Notes under the pieces: model-generated
Told to the model about the DNA's origin: nothing
What the model saw: only the letters and a program-made list of their open reading frames with translations
Databases searched by the model: none
Translations under genes and position numbers: made by a program
Shown here: one piece after another, positions 53,064 to 63,048 of the stretch
How positions within the stretch are numbered: position 1 is the stretch's first letter
How the letters are laid out: every line of letters starts with the position of its first letter
Assembly: GCF_016757735.1 (NCBI RefSeq)
Contig: NZ_CP068439.1
Coordinates: 744,001-808,000, forward strand
Direction of reading: 5' to 3'
DNA length: 64,000 nucleotides
DNA from: Aequorivita iocasae
GTDB taxonomy: Bacteria > Bacteroidota > Bacteroidia > Flavobacteriales > Flavobacteriaceae

Positions 53064-55316
53064 ATGTTGAACTATATACGCCTTACTATTCTTTTAATCT
53101 GGGCTGTAGGATTTTCGCAAGAAGGCCAAGATACAATTTCAACTAAAAATGATACCGCCTTCACAGCTCTTAAGGATTCCCTCAAGACCATGCAGGACCG
53201 AACGGACTACCTTCTTTTTGAAGGAAAATATGATTCAGTAATCTTAAATTCCATTGACAATATAAAATTCGCTGAACTCATAGGCGATATGGGTGCTGCG
53301 TATTATTCAAGGTATGTTATGGGTGCAGCTTTTATTTACTTGAAAGATTTCAAGAATGCCCACGAGTATGGTGAAGATTATTTAAATTTCTCAGAAAAAT
53401 CAAAAGACGAATTAAAAATTGCCCGTGCCTATAATTTTATGGGGGCGCTTTACCTAGCCGAAAAAAAATATGACTCTGCACTCTCTTTTTTTCAAAAGGC
53501 ACTTCCGCTTTCACAAAAAAGAAATGACACCTTAGATGTCGCTATGGTGTATTACAACCTATCGGAATCTTACCTAAACCAAGGCGACAAAAAAAAGGCG
53601 TACGGCTTTTTTAATAAGGCTAAAGAAGGGATAGAAGCTTTAAAATTTAAGGGCCTAACAACCGAAATGAACCTGTTGCAGGGAAAGCTTAACCTTTCCT
53701 CAAACAAAACTGGGGATGCTATTGAAAATTTTAAAGAGGCAATTGTTTTCGCGGAAAAGGGCAACTATATTGATGATGTTTTAACCGAAGTTTATAAAGA
53801 ATATAGTGAGGCTCTTTTTAAAGCGGGTGATTATAAGGAAGCTTTTTTAGCGCGAAAAAAATTCGACAGCCTTACCGCAATTCAGTTTAAGAAAGAAAAA
53901 GTAATGGCCATTCAGAACGCGGCAGCACAGTTTAGCGTAAATGAATACAAAAAGCAGGCACGGCAAGCCGAATTAGAAAAAAAATTGATTTCAGAAAAAA
54001 TATTGTTCAACAATATTCTACTTATATTTTTTATAGGCGCTGTCATCTTGATGGGGCTATTTTTGATAATTCTATACATATCGCACCGAGGAAGAAAAAA
54101 ACTCACTCTTACTTTAAAAGAGAAAAACCAACAATATTTAAAAGCTAAAGAAAAATCAGAAAAATTGGCCTTGGCGAAAAGCAAGTTTTTTTCAACTGTT
54201 AGTCATGAATTGCGCACACCCCTTTATGGTGTTATTGGCCTAAGCTCTGTACTTTTGGAAGACGAGTCGCTAAAAAATCATCAAGCAGATTTAAAAAATT
54301 TAAAATTTTCGGCAGATTACCTTTTGGCTCTTATTAATGATGTGCTTCAAATAAGCAAATTAGAATCCAATACGCTTGAGGAAATAAAAGCACCATTTAA
54401 TTTAAGGGAATTGGCCCAGTCCATAGTTTCCTCATTTCAATATGCCCTGGTCCAAAATAAAAACAAGTTACATGTAGATATTTCAGAAAATATTCCCAAC
54501 ACTCTGGTGGGCGACCGCGTTCGCCTTTCTCAAATATTGATGAATTTAGTAGGCAACGCTATTAAATTCACCACAAATGGTGATATTTATATTTCAGCCC
54601 AAGAAGAATCAATTTCTGAAAATGAAGTGACTATACATTTCAGTATTAAGGATAACGGCATTGGCATTCCAAAGGAAAAACAGAGAGCCATTTTTGAGGA
54701 GTTCCAGCAAGTAGATTCCGAAGATTTTAAAATACAAGGAACAGGGCTTGGACTTACCATTGTAAAAAAATTACTAGAGGCATCAGGTTCTGCTATTAAT
54801 CTTAAAAGTGAACCCGGAGCGGGATCAACCTTTAGCTTTACGTTAAGTTTCCAAATTTTGAAACATTTGCTTCAAGACAAAATCCTGGACGACAATAGCA
54901 TATTAAACGGAAAGAAGATATTGATAGTAGATGACAATCGCATCAATCAGATAGTTACCAAGAAAATACTTGAAAATAACGGAATGCTCGGCGCTGTCGC
55001 TGAAAGTGGCGATATTGCCATAAAAAAATTACAGCAAGAAACCTTTGATCTCGTTCTGATGGACATCAATATGCCGGGCAAAGATGGAATTGAGACAACC
55101 AAAGAGGTAAGAATGTTCAATAAAATTATTCCTATTGTGGCGTTGACGGCCATTGAAGTGGAAGAAATGAGAAACAGAATTTTAGCTTCCGGAATGAATG
55201 ATATTATTGTAAAACCGTATGATACCGATAAGTTTTTAAAAATAATTCTTCACAATCTAAATGATGACGAAGAGGATTTGTTTCATTACCACAAAAAAAC
55301 CGCAATTGAGCAATAA
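53064..55316 (+). CDS. TPR-containing hybrid sensor histidine kinase/response regulator
   Basis: A 750-residue protein. After a signal-like N-terminus (MLNYIRLTILLIWAVGFSQ) come about five TPR units in the periplasm (AYNFMGALYLAEKKYDSALSFFQKALPLS, VYYNLSESYLNQGDKKKAYGFFNKA). A transmembrane helix lies at about 313-340, then a coiled linker. HisKA has the phospho-acceptor His in STVSHELRTP (about residue 381), HATPase_c has NAIKFT, DNGIGIP and GTGLGL, and the C-terminal receiver has VDDNRINQ and phosphoacceptor Asp in LVLMDINMPG (about 666). There is no DNA-binding output, so it should pass phosphate on. The partner is not adjacent. Confidence 0.94.
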   Translation: MLNYIRLTILLIWAVGFSQEGQDTISTKNDTAFTALKDSLKTMQDRTDYLLFEGKYDSVILNSIDNIKFAELIGDMGAAYYSRYVMGAAFIYLKDFKNAHEYGEDYLNFSEKSKDELKIARAYNFMGALYLAEKKYDSALSFFQKALPLSQKRNDTLDVAMVYYNLSESYLNQGDKKKAYGFFNKAKEGIEALKFKGLTTEMNLLQGKLNLSSNKTGDAIENFKEAIVFAEKGNYIDDVLTEVYKEYSEALFKAGDYKEAFLARKKFDSLTAIQFKKEKVMAIQNAAAQFSVNEYKKQARQAELEKKLISEKILFNNILLIFFIGAVILMGLFLIILYISHRGRKKLTLTLKEKNQQYLKAKEKSEKLALAKSKFFSTVSHELRTPLYGVIGLSSVLLEDESLKNHQADLKNLKFSADYLLALINDVLQISKLESNTLEEIKAPFNLRELAQSIVSSFQYALVQNKNKLHVDISENIPNTLVGDRVRLSQILMNLVGNAIKFTTNGDIYISAQEESISENEVTIHFSIKDNGIGIPKEKQRAIFEEFQQVDSEDFKIQGTGLGLTIVKKLLEASGSAINLKSEPGAGSTFSFTLSFQILKHLLQDKILDDNSILNGKKILIVDDNRINQIVTKKILENNGMLGAVAESGDIAIKKLQQETFDLVLMDINMPGKDGIETTKEVRMFNKIIPIVALTAIEVEEMRNRILASGMNDIIVKPYDTDKFLKIILHNLNDDEEDLFHYHKKTAIEQ

Positions 55317-55349
55317 AAAATCCCAAGCAAAATTACTTAGGATTTTTTC
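55315..55349. terminator. Bidirectional rho-independent terminator between the hybrid kinase and sdhB
   Basis: AAAATCC(C)AAG pairs with CTT(A)GGATTTT around an 8-nt loop. A run of A on one side and T on the other makes it effective on both strands, serving the kinase gene and the sdh operon. Confidence 0.8.
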
Positions 55350-55371
55350 TAAAATTTATCGTGTAATCTAT

Positions 55372-56118
55372 TTATCCCTTCAAACTCGCGCTTAAATATT
55401 CACGGTTCATACGGGCAATGTTTTCAAGGGAAATCCCTTTTGGACACTCAATTTCGCAAGCACCAGTATTGCTACAGTTTCCGAAGCCTTCTTTGTCCAT
55501 TTGCGCAACCATATTAAGCACACGTTCGGTAGCTTCAATTCTGCCCTGCGGAAGTAATGCAAACTGGCTCACCTTTGCAGAGGTGAAGAGCATCGCACTA
55601 GCGTTCTTACAGGCCGCCACACAGGCACCGCATCCAATACAAGTGGCTGCGTTAAAAGACTCATCGGCATCATGCTTGTTTACTGGAATGGTGTTGGCGT
55701 CAATAGTATTACCCGAAGTATTTACGGAAATATACCCGCCAGCTTGCTGAATTCTATCGAAAGCACTTCTATCTACTACCAAATCCTTTATAACTGGAAA
55801 AGCCTTTGCACGGAACGGTTCTATCACAATAGTGTCACCATCCTTGAACATACGCATATGCAACTGGCAAGTTGTAACCAATCTATCAGGTCCGTGGGGT
55901 TCACCGTTTATTTGCAGTGAACAGCTTCCACAGATCCCTTCGCGACAATCGTGATCAAAAACTACGGGCTCTTCGCCTTTGTTTATTAAACCTTCGTTGA
56001 GAACGTCGAGCATTTCCAGAAAAGACATGTCACCCTCTACTCCGTCAATAGGATATGTTTTTAGCTCTCCTTTTGTGGTTGCGTTTTTTTGACGCCAGAT
56101 TTTTAGTGTAAGTTTCAT
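55372..56118 (-). CDS. sdhB: Succinate dehydrogenase/fumarate reductase iron-sulfur subunit
   Basis: A 248-residue electron-transfer subunit. The 2Fe-2S domain has [10 protein letters not shown] (about 59-68) and a later conserved Cys in TTCQLHM. The C-terminal domain has the 4Fe-4S motif [15 protein letters not shown] (about 152-166) and the 3Fe-4S and 4Fe-4S ligands [15 protein letters not shown] (about 210-224). It passes electrons from the flavoprotein to quinone through the cytochrome b subunit. Here it is separated from sdhA by an inserted four-helix-bundle gene. Confidence 0.97.
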   Translation of the reverse strand: MKLTLKIWRQKNATTKGELKTYPIDGVEGDMSFLEMLDVLNEGLINKGEEPVVFDHDCREGICGSCSLQINGEPHGPDRLVTTCQLHMRMFKDGDTIVIEPFRAKAFPVIKDLVVDRSAFDRIQQAGGYISVNTSGNTIDANTIPVNKHDADESFNAATCIGCGACVAACKNASAMLFTSAKVSQFALLPQGRIEATERVLNMVAQMDKEGFGNCSNTGACEIECPKGISLENIARMNREYLSASLKG

Positions 56119-56136
56119 TTTATAAAGGATTTAGCG

Positions 56137-56155
56137 ATTAGCGAAAAGCGAAGAG
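56137..56155 (+). repeat. Left arm of the inverted repeat around the four-helix bundle gene
   Basis: ATTAGCGAAAAGCGAAGAG, matching the reverse complement of the right arm (56530-56548) at 18 of 19 positions, the exception giving a G-U pair in RNA. It overlaps the gap after the sdhB start and ends 2 bp before the four-helix bundle stop codon. A partial extra TTAGCG unit precedes it. Confidence 0.9.
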
Positions 56156-56157
56156 CA

Positions 56158-56520
56158 TTATTCTCTATCATTCAAGCTTTTGATCAGTGCATTCAGCATT
56201 TTGCTAATTTCAACTATTAAACTTTCAATATTTTCAGTATTCTTATTAAAATTCAGCTCTGCTGAAATAATTATTTGTGTTTCCAATTCAAACAAAGAAC
56301 CTCCTGCAGTTCTAAGAAATTGAATGTAATTTTTCTTCGACATTCTTCCCCATCCTTCAGCTATATTTGATGGAACTGAAATCGTTGATCGTCTCATTTG
56401 GGAAATCAAACCATACTTTTCTTCTTCTGGAAAAGAGCCAGTAAACAAATAAATTTCTTTTACAAGTAAGATTGCTTTTTGCCAAACAATCAATTCCTTA
56501 TATGATTTTATTGAATTCAC
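56158..56520 (-). CDS. Four-helix bundle protein of the 23S rRNA intervening-sequence family
   Basis: A 120-residue protein with the family signature: YKELIVWQKAILLVKEIY at helix 1, EEKYGLISQMRRSTISVPSNIAEGWGRMSKKNYIQFLR across helices 2-3, and SLFELETQIIISAELNF in helix 3-4. The family (TIGR02436) was named for open reading frames in intervening sequences of bacterial 23S rRNA genes and also resembles the Avd accessory proteins of diversity-generating retroelements; its biochemical role is unknown. The start is a GTG at 56520. The gene sits inside the sdh operon in the same direction and is bounded by inverted repeats. Confidence 0.93.
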   Translation of the reverse strand: MNSIKSYKELIVWQKAILLVKEIYLFTGSFPEEEKYGLISQMRRSTISVPSNIAEGWGRMSKKNYIQFLRTAGGSLFELETQIIISAELNFNKNTENIESLIVEISKMLNALIKSLNDRE

Positions 56521-56529
56521 TTTTCAACC

Positions 56530-56548
56530 CTCTTCGCTCTTCGCTAAT
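56530..56548 (-). repeat. Right arm of the inverted repeat around the four-helix bundle gene
   Basis: The plus strand reads CTCTTCGCTCTTCGCTAAT, so the minus strand reads ATTAGCGAAGAGCGAAGAG. It lies between the sdhA stop (56551) and the four-helix bundle start (56520). It pairs with the left arm at 56137-56155. Confidence 0.9.
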
Positions 56549-56550
56549 TC

Positions 56551-58554
56551 CTACTTATAGGAACGCGATTTAACTTCAATATTCTCGTATTCCAATTCCT
56601 CTTTGTGAAGCACTTCATTTCCTGGATCTCCTGTATATTCCCAAGCGGCAACGTACATAAAGTTTTCATCGTCACGCAGCGCTTCTCCTTCTTCAGTTTG
56701 ATATTCTTCCCGGAAGTGACCGCCACAGCTTTCATTTCTATGAAGCGCATCTTTTGCAAAAAGTTCACCTAACTCCAAGAAATCTGCCACGCGGGTAGCT
56801 TTTTCTAGCTCGGCATTCATTTCGTTCAATCCACCGGGAACCTTTACATCTCTCCAGAATTCTTCGCGAAGTGCTCTAATTTCTGCCATCGCAGATTTTA
56901 AGTCTTCAGCATTACGTGCCATTCCACATTTGTCCCACATAATATGGCCTAATTTCTTATGAAAATGATCTACAGAATGTGTTCCTTTATTGTTTACCAA
57001 CTTCTCCAAAAGCTCGCGGACCTTGTTCTCGGCTTCGTCAAATTCTTTTGTATCTGTTGGGATTTTTCCTGTTTTGATATCTTTTGAAAGGTAATCGCCA
57101 ATAGTATATGGCAATACAAAATAACCATCTGCCAAACCTTGCATCAATGCCGATGCTCCCAAACGGTTTGCCCCGTGGTCACTAAAGTTGGCTTCCCCAG
57201 TTACGTAGCAACCCGGAATGGTGGACTGCAAGTTGTAATCTACCCAAACGCCGCCCATAGTGTAATGCACCGCAGGATAGATCATCATCGGGGTTTCGTA
57301 TGGATTTTGATCAACGATTTTCTCATACATTTGGAAAAGGTTTCCATATTTATTTTCGATAACCTTTTTTCCAAGTTTTGTAACTTCTTCCTTGCTAGGA
57401 TTATGGTTTCCGTGGATTGCAGCCTGCTCTTTTCCGTAGCGCTCAATGGCAGAGGCAAAGTCAAGATATACAGCCTGTCCTGTTTTATTTACTCCAAAAC
57501 CTGCGTCGCAACGCTCTTTTGCAGCACGTGAAGCAACATCACGTGGCACCAGGTTTCCAAAGGATGGGTATCTTCTTTCCAAGTAATAATCGCGTTCTTC
57601 GGCTGAAAGATCATTCGGCTTTTTCTTGCCTTGGCGAATAGCTTCAGCATCTTCCTTCTTCTTCGGAACCCAAATTCTTCCATCATTTCGAAGGGATTCA
57701 GACATCAAAGTCAGTTTACTTTGATGATCGCCAGAAACAGGAATACAGGTGGGATGAATTTGTGTATAGCATGGATTTGCGAAATAAGCACCTCTTTTGT
57801 GTATTTTCCACGAAGCGGTAACGTTACTTCCCATAGCATTTGTAGATAGGAAGAAAACATTTCCGTAACCTCCCGAAGCAATAACCACGGCGTGGGCGGA
57901 ATGTCTTTCAATTTCTCCCGTTACCAGATTGCGGGCAATTATTCCTCTGGCTTTCCCATCCACAATCACCAAATCAAGCATTTCGTGACGGTTGTACGGT
58001 GTGATTTTGCCACGGTTTATCTGGCGGTTCATTGCGGAATACGCGCCTAAAAGCAATTGTTGTCCTGTTTGTCCTTTCGCATAAAAAGTACGCGAAACCA
58101 ACACCCCTCCAAAGGAACGGTTGTCCAAGTATCCACCATATTCACGCGCAAAGGGAACGCCCTGAGCCACACATTGGTCAATAATATTTGCCGAAACCTC
58201 AGCCAGGCGGTACACGTTTGCTTCACGTGAACGGTAATCGCCCCCTTTTATAGTATCGTAAAACAATCTGTAATTTGAATCGCCATCGCCTTGGTAGTTT
58301 TTGGCTGCGTTGATACCTCCCTGTGCTGCAATGGAATGTGCACGGCGCGGAGAATCTTGATAGCAAAAGGTTTTTACGTTATAACCCAATTCTGCAAGGG
58401 TTGCTGCGGCGCTTCCCCCGGCAAGACCAGTTCCCACCATAATGACGTCAATATTACGTTTGTTGGCAGGGTTTACCAGGTTTATATCGTTTTTATGTTT
58501 TGTCCACTTATCGGCTAAGGGTCCTTTGGGTATTTTGGAATCTAATTTCGACAT
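56551..58554 (-). CDS. sdhA: Succinate dehydrogenase/fumarate reductase flavoprotein subunit
   Basis: A 667-residue subunit that carries covalent FAD. The dinucleotide fold is [21 protein letters not shown] (about 38-58), and the FAD-linked His is in [15 protein letters not shown]. Substrate-site blocks include [52 protein letters not shown] and [17 protein letters not shown]. It oxidises succinate to fumarate in the TCA cycle. The subunit is 11 bp downstream of sdhC, and its length is typical of the Bacteroidota type. Confidence 0.97.
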   Translation of the reverse strand: MSKLDSKIPKGPLADKWTKHKNDINLVNPANKRNIDVIMVGTGLAGGSAAATLAELGYNVKTFCYQDSPRRAHSIAAQGGINAAKNYQGDGDSNYRLFYDTIKGGDYRSREANVYRLAEVSANIIDQCVAQGVPFAREYGGYLDNRSFGGVLVSRTFYAKGQTGQQLLLGAYSAMNRQINRGKITPYNRHEMLDLVIVDGKARGIIARNLVTGEIERHSAHAVVIASGGYGNVFFLSTNAMGSNVTASWKIHKRGAYFANPCYTQIHPTCIPVSGDHQSKLTLMSESLRNDGRIWVPKKKEDAEAIRQGKKKPNDLSAEERDYYLERRYPSFGNLVPRDVASRAAKERCDAGFGVNKTGQAVYLDFASAIERYGKEQAAIHGNHNPSKEEVTKLGKKVIENKYGNLFQMYEKIVDQNPYETPMMIYPAVHYTMGGVWVDYNLQSTIPGCYVTGEANFSDHGANRLGASALMQGLADGYFVLPYTIGDYLSKDIKTGKIPTDTKEFDEAENKVRELLEKLVNNKGTHSVDHFHKKLGHIMWDKCGMARNAEDLKSAMAEIRALREEFWRDVKVPGGLNEMNAELEKATRVADFLELGELFAKDALHRNESCGGHFREEYQTEEGEALRDDENFMYVAAWEYTGDPGNEVLHKEELEYENIEVKSRSYK

Positions 58555-58565
58555 CGCTTTTTCTT

Positions 58566-59228
58566 TTAGTGGAGTTGATTAAAATGAAGGTAAAGGGCAA
58601 TGAAAATAAAGCCTAAGGGAATAAATATTGCGTAAAACTGTGTGAATGCTCTTAATCCTCTTGAATATTTATTGCTCCAGCCCATACTTTGGAAAGACGA
58701 AGAAAAGCCATGCCAAAGGTGAAGCGCTAACAATACAAAAGCCAAACAATACAAGCCAGTACGTACCGGGCTTTCAAACTTGTGCACCAATTCTGGATAA
58801 TAACGCGTGGCGTCCAGCGTGTTGCCTTCAACGTATTTATACACTATTTCCGGAAACCAAAAATCGTAAAAATGAAGCCCCAAAAACGCCAAAATAACAG
58901 CGCCGCTGATAATCATATTGCGCGAGGCCCAAGTAGAGTTTCTGTTTCCCTTAAAGGATTTGTAACTGATCTGTCGCGCATTGTTGTTTCTTATTTCGAG
59001 TATAATACCCATAATAAAATGGAAAACTACCCCAAAAATCAAGACGGGCTGTAGGACAAACTGCACCAAAATATTGTGCCCCATAAAATGGGACCAACTA
59101 TTAAAGGTATCTGGGTCTATGACCGAAGTGACATTGATGGTGAAGTGTTGTGCCAAAAAGAAGACAAGAAACAAGCCGGAAAGCGCCATAGCAACTTTAC
59201 GTGCAATTGAAGAGGATAATATTGCCAT
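58566..59228 (-). CDS. sdhC: Succinate dehydrogenase cytochrome b subunit (single fused type)
   Basis: A 220-residue membrane subunit with five hydrophobic helices, as in the B-type succinate:quinone reductases that have one large anchor. Heme-ligand His candidates are in [40 protein letters not shown] and [13 protein letters not shown]. It anchors SdhAB to the membrane and passes electrons to menaquinone. It is the first gene of the operon and has its own promoter. Confidence 0.95.
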   Translation of the reverse strand: MAILSSSIARKVAMALSGLFLVFFLAQHFTINVTSVIDPDTFNSWSHFMGHNILVQFVLQPVLIFGVVFHFIMGIILEIRNNNARQISYKSFKGNRNSTWASRNMIISGAVILAFLGLHFYDFWFPEIVYKYVEGNTLDATRYYPELVHKFESPVRTGLYCLAFVLLALHLWHGFSSSFQSMGWSNKYSRGLRAFTQFYAIFIPLGFIFIALYLHFNQLH

Positions 59229-59257
59229 TATGGTTTTTATTTCGAGAATTCGGACTA

Positions 59258-59289
59258 CAAAAATACACTACCCCGCAACCATTGCCAAA
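59258..59289 (-). promoter_or_regulatory. sdhC operon promoter
   Basis: On the minus strand TTTG (59289-59286), a 20-nt spacer and TATTTTTG (59265-59258) fit the Bacteroidota consensus. The -7 element is 29 nt before the sdhC start. The rest of the 254-bp gap up to the lipoprotein gene is AT-rich, and I see nothing else in it. Confidence 0.65.
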
Positions 59290-59482
59290 AAAATGTAGCT
59301 TCAACTTGCTTATTTAGACTTGATATAACCTGCCGATTCTTTCACGCACTGAAAAGCAATACAATCCAGTCTTTAAAAAAATGTTATTTTTTTTATAAAA
59401 CGAGGTTAATTGATTAAATATTAACTACTTAAAGTATTTATTGTGGTAAATTAATTTTTCAACATAAAAAAAAAGAAAAACT

Positions 59483-60067
59483 ATGAAACCATTAAGAACA
59501 CTTTTAATTGCCACTTTTTCCATAGCGCTTTTTTCGTGCGGAAATACGCAAACAGCAACTACGAGCGTAGAAAATACGCCCGATACAAAAGGAACCATTA
59601 GAGAGGTGGCCGATCCGGATGACAATAGATGGAACAGAAATTCTGACCAAACAACCAGTTCCACCAATGCTCCAACACCTACCTCTACTGACTGGACTAT
59701 GAATAAGTCCAATACCACTAGTGCCGATATGAATTCTAATAAAAAAGCGAGTCAGCAGAGCACTATGACTTCTACCGCTCCACGTAAACTTAATGATAAC
59801 GAAATTGAAGTTTACTGGATTGGACTAAAGAAAGTAGATATGACTTCTATGTACGACTATGTAAACATGAGTGAAGACCAAGTTTTAAAATACCAGCGCG
59901 GCTATGCAGACTATATTGATAGTATGCAAAACAAGGATATGCGCTTAACTATAGACCAAAAGGACTTGTTAAAGCAACGTGATGGGATTCTTTATGACAT
60001 TCTAAAGCCCGCACAGTACGAAAAGTACAAAGAGTGGAAAAAGATGAATCCAAACTACGGAATGTAA
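59483..60067 (+). CDS. Lipoprotein with Ser/Thr/Asn-rich linker
   Basis: A 194-residue protein with a lipoprotein signal (IALFSC, lipid Cys at 19). Residues 20-105 are of low complexity, rich in Thr, Ser and Asn, and look disordered. Residues 106-194 form an ordered, charged, mainly helical domain (LNDNEIEVYWIGLKKVDMTSMYDYVNMSEDQVLKYQRGYADYID, YDILKPAQYEKYKEWKKM). I do not recognise a family. It is a single gene closed by a terminator. Confidence 0.7.
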   Translation: MKPLRTLLIATFSIALFSCGNTQTATTSVENTPDTKGTIREVADPDDNRWNRNSDQTTSSTNAPTPTSTDWTMNKSNTTSADMNSNKKASQQSTMTSTAPRKLNDNEIEVYWIGLKKVDMTSMYDYVNMSEDQVLKYQRGYADYIDSMQNKDMRLTIDQKDLLKQRDGILYDILKPAQYEKYKEWKKMNPNYGM

Positions 60068-60085
60068 TTTTCCATAAATAGATTT

Positions 60086-60116
60086 TAAAAAAAGAGGCTG
60101 AGGCCTCTTTTTTTTA
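60086..60116. terminator. Bidirectional rho-independent terminator
   Basis: AAAAAGAGGC and GCCTCTTTTT form a 10-bp stem around TGAG, with T runs on both strands. It serves the lipoprotein gene on the plus strand and the BNR-propeller gene that stops at 60120 on the minus strand. Confidence 0.9.
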
Positions 60117-60119
60117 TTG

Positions 60120-62960
60120 CTATTTTATTTCGAGAAGCTGCGTTGCAGCATTGCTTCCCATGGCTATTGCGATCTTGTATTTTCCCTTGGGGAGATAAAA
60201 GGTATCGTTTTCGGCCTTTTTCAATTTGTTATCGGTTTTATCTAAAGCTTTACTTGCTTTTTCAGAAATAGAAAGGTCATAGTTTAACACATTCACGCCT
60301 TTGGTTGCATCCATAAAAATAGTGTGCAATTCTTTCCCTTCTTCTGTTTTGATGGTGATGGATGCCTTTCCGTCTTGCGGACTGTAAAACTGAATCTTGA
60401 CTTCCGGTTCATAAACTTCGCCCCAAGTACTGAATTTGCTTCCCCAGCGCGGTGAAAAGTTTACGGGTTCCATTTCCGCAACCACCACCTCATTTTTATT
60501 GGTTTCATTCAACTTTTGAAGCAATGCAATATCGGCAGTATAAAGCGAACGCCCGTGTGTTCCCAAAACCAAATGTTTTGCTTCTGGCTGAATTACCAAA
60601 TCGTGCACCGCAACATTTGGAAGTTCTTTTGAAAATACTTCCCAACTTTCACCGCGATTAAAGGAAACATACGCGCCGTTATCGGTTCCCAAATACAATA
60701 GGTTTTCATTTACGGGATCTTCCTTTATGACATTAACGGAAGATGTTGGCAAATTGCTGCTGATGTCTTTCCAAGTAGTTCCATAGTTTTCACTCACATA
60801 CACATAGGGTTTAAAATCATCCCAACGATAGCCGTTCAGTGTAACATACACCCTTTCTTTTTTATGTGAAGAAGCAATCACGCGGCTCACCCAAAGATCC
60901 TTTGGAAAGGTGTCCGAAATTTTCGTCCAACTACCGCCCGCATCTTTTGAAACGTACACCAAACCATCATCGCTACCGGTGTAGAGCAAGCCAAATTGGA
61001 AGGGCGATTCGCTCAGGCTGGTCAGGGTTCCGTAGGCTACGTTTCCGGATTTTCCGCCTTGCGTTAAATCTTCCGAAATGGCCGTCCAATCATCGCCCTG
61101 GTTCATGCTTCGCATTAATTTATTTCCGCCCAAATAAAGAATGTCTTGATTGTGGGGACTCAACAGAATAGGTGTTTGCCAGTTGAAACGGTACGGACTG
61201 TCGCCCAGTTCGTGTTTTGGTTGAATATAAACTGGCTCTCCTCCTTTTCTATTCAGCCTATAATAATTGCCAAACTGAAATCCTGTATAAACAATATCGC
61301 TATTTCTATTGTCAATCTGCACGTGCATGCCATCGCCACCCATGAGGAACTCATACGGGTATTTGCCGTCCTGCATCCAGCCTGGATTTGCTTCATAATC
61401 GTGTGGCCCTACCCAAACGCCATTGTCCTGCAACCCGCCGTACACATTATAGTTTTTTTCGTGATCTACATTTACGGAATAGAATTGGCCCACTGCTGGG
61501 GCGTTGTTCTTTATCCAGGTTTTGCCATCGTCATAACTTATGTTTACGCCACCGTCGTTACCGTCAATCAAATGGCCGGACATCTTAGGGTTTATCCACA
61601 GCGCGTGGTGGTCTGCGTGTACGTTATCTGCACTGATGCTTGTGAAGTTTTTTCCGCCATCGGCAGATTTTAGTATGGGTACGCCGTACACATATATTTT
61701 ATTGGCATCGCTGGGGTCCACGTGAATTTTTCCGAAGTAGTAGCCGTAAGAATAATACAGATCGTCCAAAAAGCCTTCGTGGGTTTTATTCCACGTTATG
61801 CCGCCATCGGTACTTTTATAAACCTCAGCGCCTATTACCGGCGTATCAAACAACTGGCTGTTGGCATCTTCCAGATATTTTGCCAAATCTTCAGGTTTTA
61901 CAGTGCCTACACGAATCATTTGCTTTACGTTTTCGGCGCGATATTTTTCCTGAAAACCGTTCATTTTTAAAAATTGGTTCAGCTTTTTATCATCCAAGGC
62001 CAGAAAGGCAGCCACGTCCATTGTTTTAAAATCGTCTTTGGTAAGGATATCCGTTTCCTCTTTTTTGGGTTCTTCCTTTCGGTGAAATTGGTTGTCAACA
62101 ATTAAATATACCGTATTGTCATCCACCACGGCAGTGCCCATACGGCCCATGCCTTTTCCTGCTGGCAAACCGCTATTTTCTGTGGAAACCTTGGTCCAGG
62201 TGCTTCCCGCATCGGTGCTTTTGTAAACGCCGCTGCCCTCGCCGCTGCCGTCAAAATTCCACGCCTTTCGGTCCTTATCCCACGCCGTGGCATACATCGT
62301 ATTGAAATTTTTGGGATTGGCTGAAATTTCAATTATACCCGTTTCATCATTTCTAAAAAGGGTTTTGTTCCAGGTTTTCCCACCATCGGTGGTTTTGAAA
62401 ACGCCGCGTTCGTCATTTGTGGAATACAAATGCCCCACCGCGCCCACAATCACTTCGTTTGGATTTGTTGGATTTATAAGAATACTGCTTATGTGGTGGC
62501 TATCGGTAAGCCCCATATTTTGCCAGGTTTTGCCTTTGTCGTCGCTTTTCAGCAAACCAATTCCAGCATACGAGGAACGGGAAGCATTCACCTCACCCGT
62601 GCCAACCCAGATGGTTCCGTTTTGCCAATCTACCGCAACACAGCCTACATTTTGGGTGGGGCTGCTGTCCATTACTGGTGTGAAGGAAGTGCCGTTATTG
62701 TTAGTGTACCAAAGCCCACCACTGGCGTAGCCCACGTAAAACTCTATGTGATTGTTTGGGTTTACGGCAAAATCTACCACGCGGCCACTCATAATAGTGG
62801 GGCCTATGCTTTTAAAGGGTAGATTTTTTACTGGAGAGGCCTGCGCAAATTCAGTTTTTTGTTTCAGCCCTGTTTGTACGGCGGTTGCGGGAGTGGCGGG
62901 TTGTTGTGAAAAGGCTACTGCGGTAGCAAGGCAAAGCGCCGAAAGGAAAAGTTTATTCAT
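60120..62960 (-). CDS. Secreted sortilin-like BNR/beta-propeller protein
   Basis: A 946-residue protein starting at the ATG at 62960 (MNKLFLSALCLATAVAFSQ, signal peptide). At least ten BNR/Asp-box repeats are seen, such as SDDKGKTWQNMG, TTDGGKTWNKTLF, STDAGSTWTKVS, SADGGKNFTSIS and SKDAGGSWTKISD; these form VPS10/sortilin-like propellers (about 45-830). The C-terminal about 110 residues are a beta-rich domain (IKTEEGKELHTIFMDATKGVNVLNYDLS). No T9SS sorting signal is seen at the C-terminus. Related proteins are common in Bacteroidota and are often annotated as glycosyl hydrolases without evidence. Confidence 0.88.
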   Translation of the reverse strand: MNKLFLSALCLATAVAFSQQPATPATAVQTGLKQKTEFAQASPVKNLPFKSIGPTIMSGRVVDFAVNPNNHIEFYVGYASGGLWYTNNNGTSFTPVMDSSPTQNVGCVAVDWQNGTIWVGTGEVNASRSSYAGIGLLKSDDKGKTWQNMGLTDSHHISSILINPTNPNEVIVGAVGHLYSTNDERGVFKTTDGGKTWNKTLFRNDETGIIEISANPKNFNTMYATAWDKDRKAWNFDGSGEGSGVYKSTDAGSTWTKVSTENSGLPAGKGMGRMGTAVVDDNTVYLIVDNQFHRKEEPKKEETDILTKDDFKTMDVAAFLALDDKKLNQFLKMNGFQEKYRAENVKQMIRVGTVKPEDLAKYLEDANSQLFDTPVIGAEVYKSTDGGITWNKTHEGFLDDLYYSYGYYFGKIHVDPSDANKIYVYGVPILKSADGGKNFTSISADNVHADHHALWINPKMSGHLIDGNDGGVNISYDDGKTWIKNNAPAVGQFYSVNVDHEKNYNVYGGLQDNGVWVGPHDYEANPGWMQDGKYPYEFLMGGDGMHVQIDNRNSDIVYTGFQFGNYYRLNRKGGEPVYIQPKHELGDSPYRFNWQTPILLSPHNQDILYLGGNKLMRSMNQGDDWTAISEDLTQGGKSGNVAYGTLTSLSESPFQFGLLYTGSDDGLVYVSKDAGGSWTKISDTFPKDLWVSRVIASSHKKERVYVTLNGYRWDDFKPYVYVSENYGTTWKDISSNLPTSSVNVIKEDPVNENLLYLGTDNGAYVSFNRGESWEVFSKELPNVAVHDLVIQPEAKHLVLGTHGRSLYTADIALLQKLNETNKNEVVVAEMEPVNFSPRWGSKFSTWGEVYEPEVKIQFYSPQDGKASITIKTEEGKELHTIFMDATKGVNVLNYDLSISEKASKALDKTDNKLKKAENDTFYLPKGKYKIAIAMGSNAATQLLEIK

Positions 62961-63029
62961 TGAGACTGGTTTTAAAAAGTGGAAGGTAAATAAATGGGGC
63001 GGGTTTTGCAATTGTTTTCTTTATGGGGA

Positions 63030-63048
63030 ATTAGCGAAGAGTGAAGAG
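63030..63048 (+). repeat. Solo copy of the sdh-operon inverted-repeat arm
   Basis: ATTAGCGAAGAGTGAAGAG differs from the right arm at 56530-56548 by one base. It is not paired with a second copy nearby and lies upstream of the BNR gene that starts at 62960, in the 312-bp gap to the next gene. Confidence 0.8.

Noticed and set aside
59425-59718. Minus-strand frame overlapping the Ser/Thr-rich lipoprotein gene
   Set aside because: It overlaps a gene with a clear lipobox and terminator and is an artefact of its low-complexity region.
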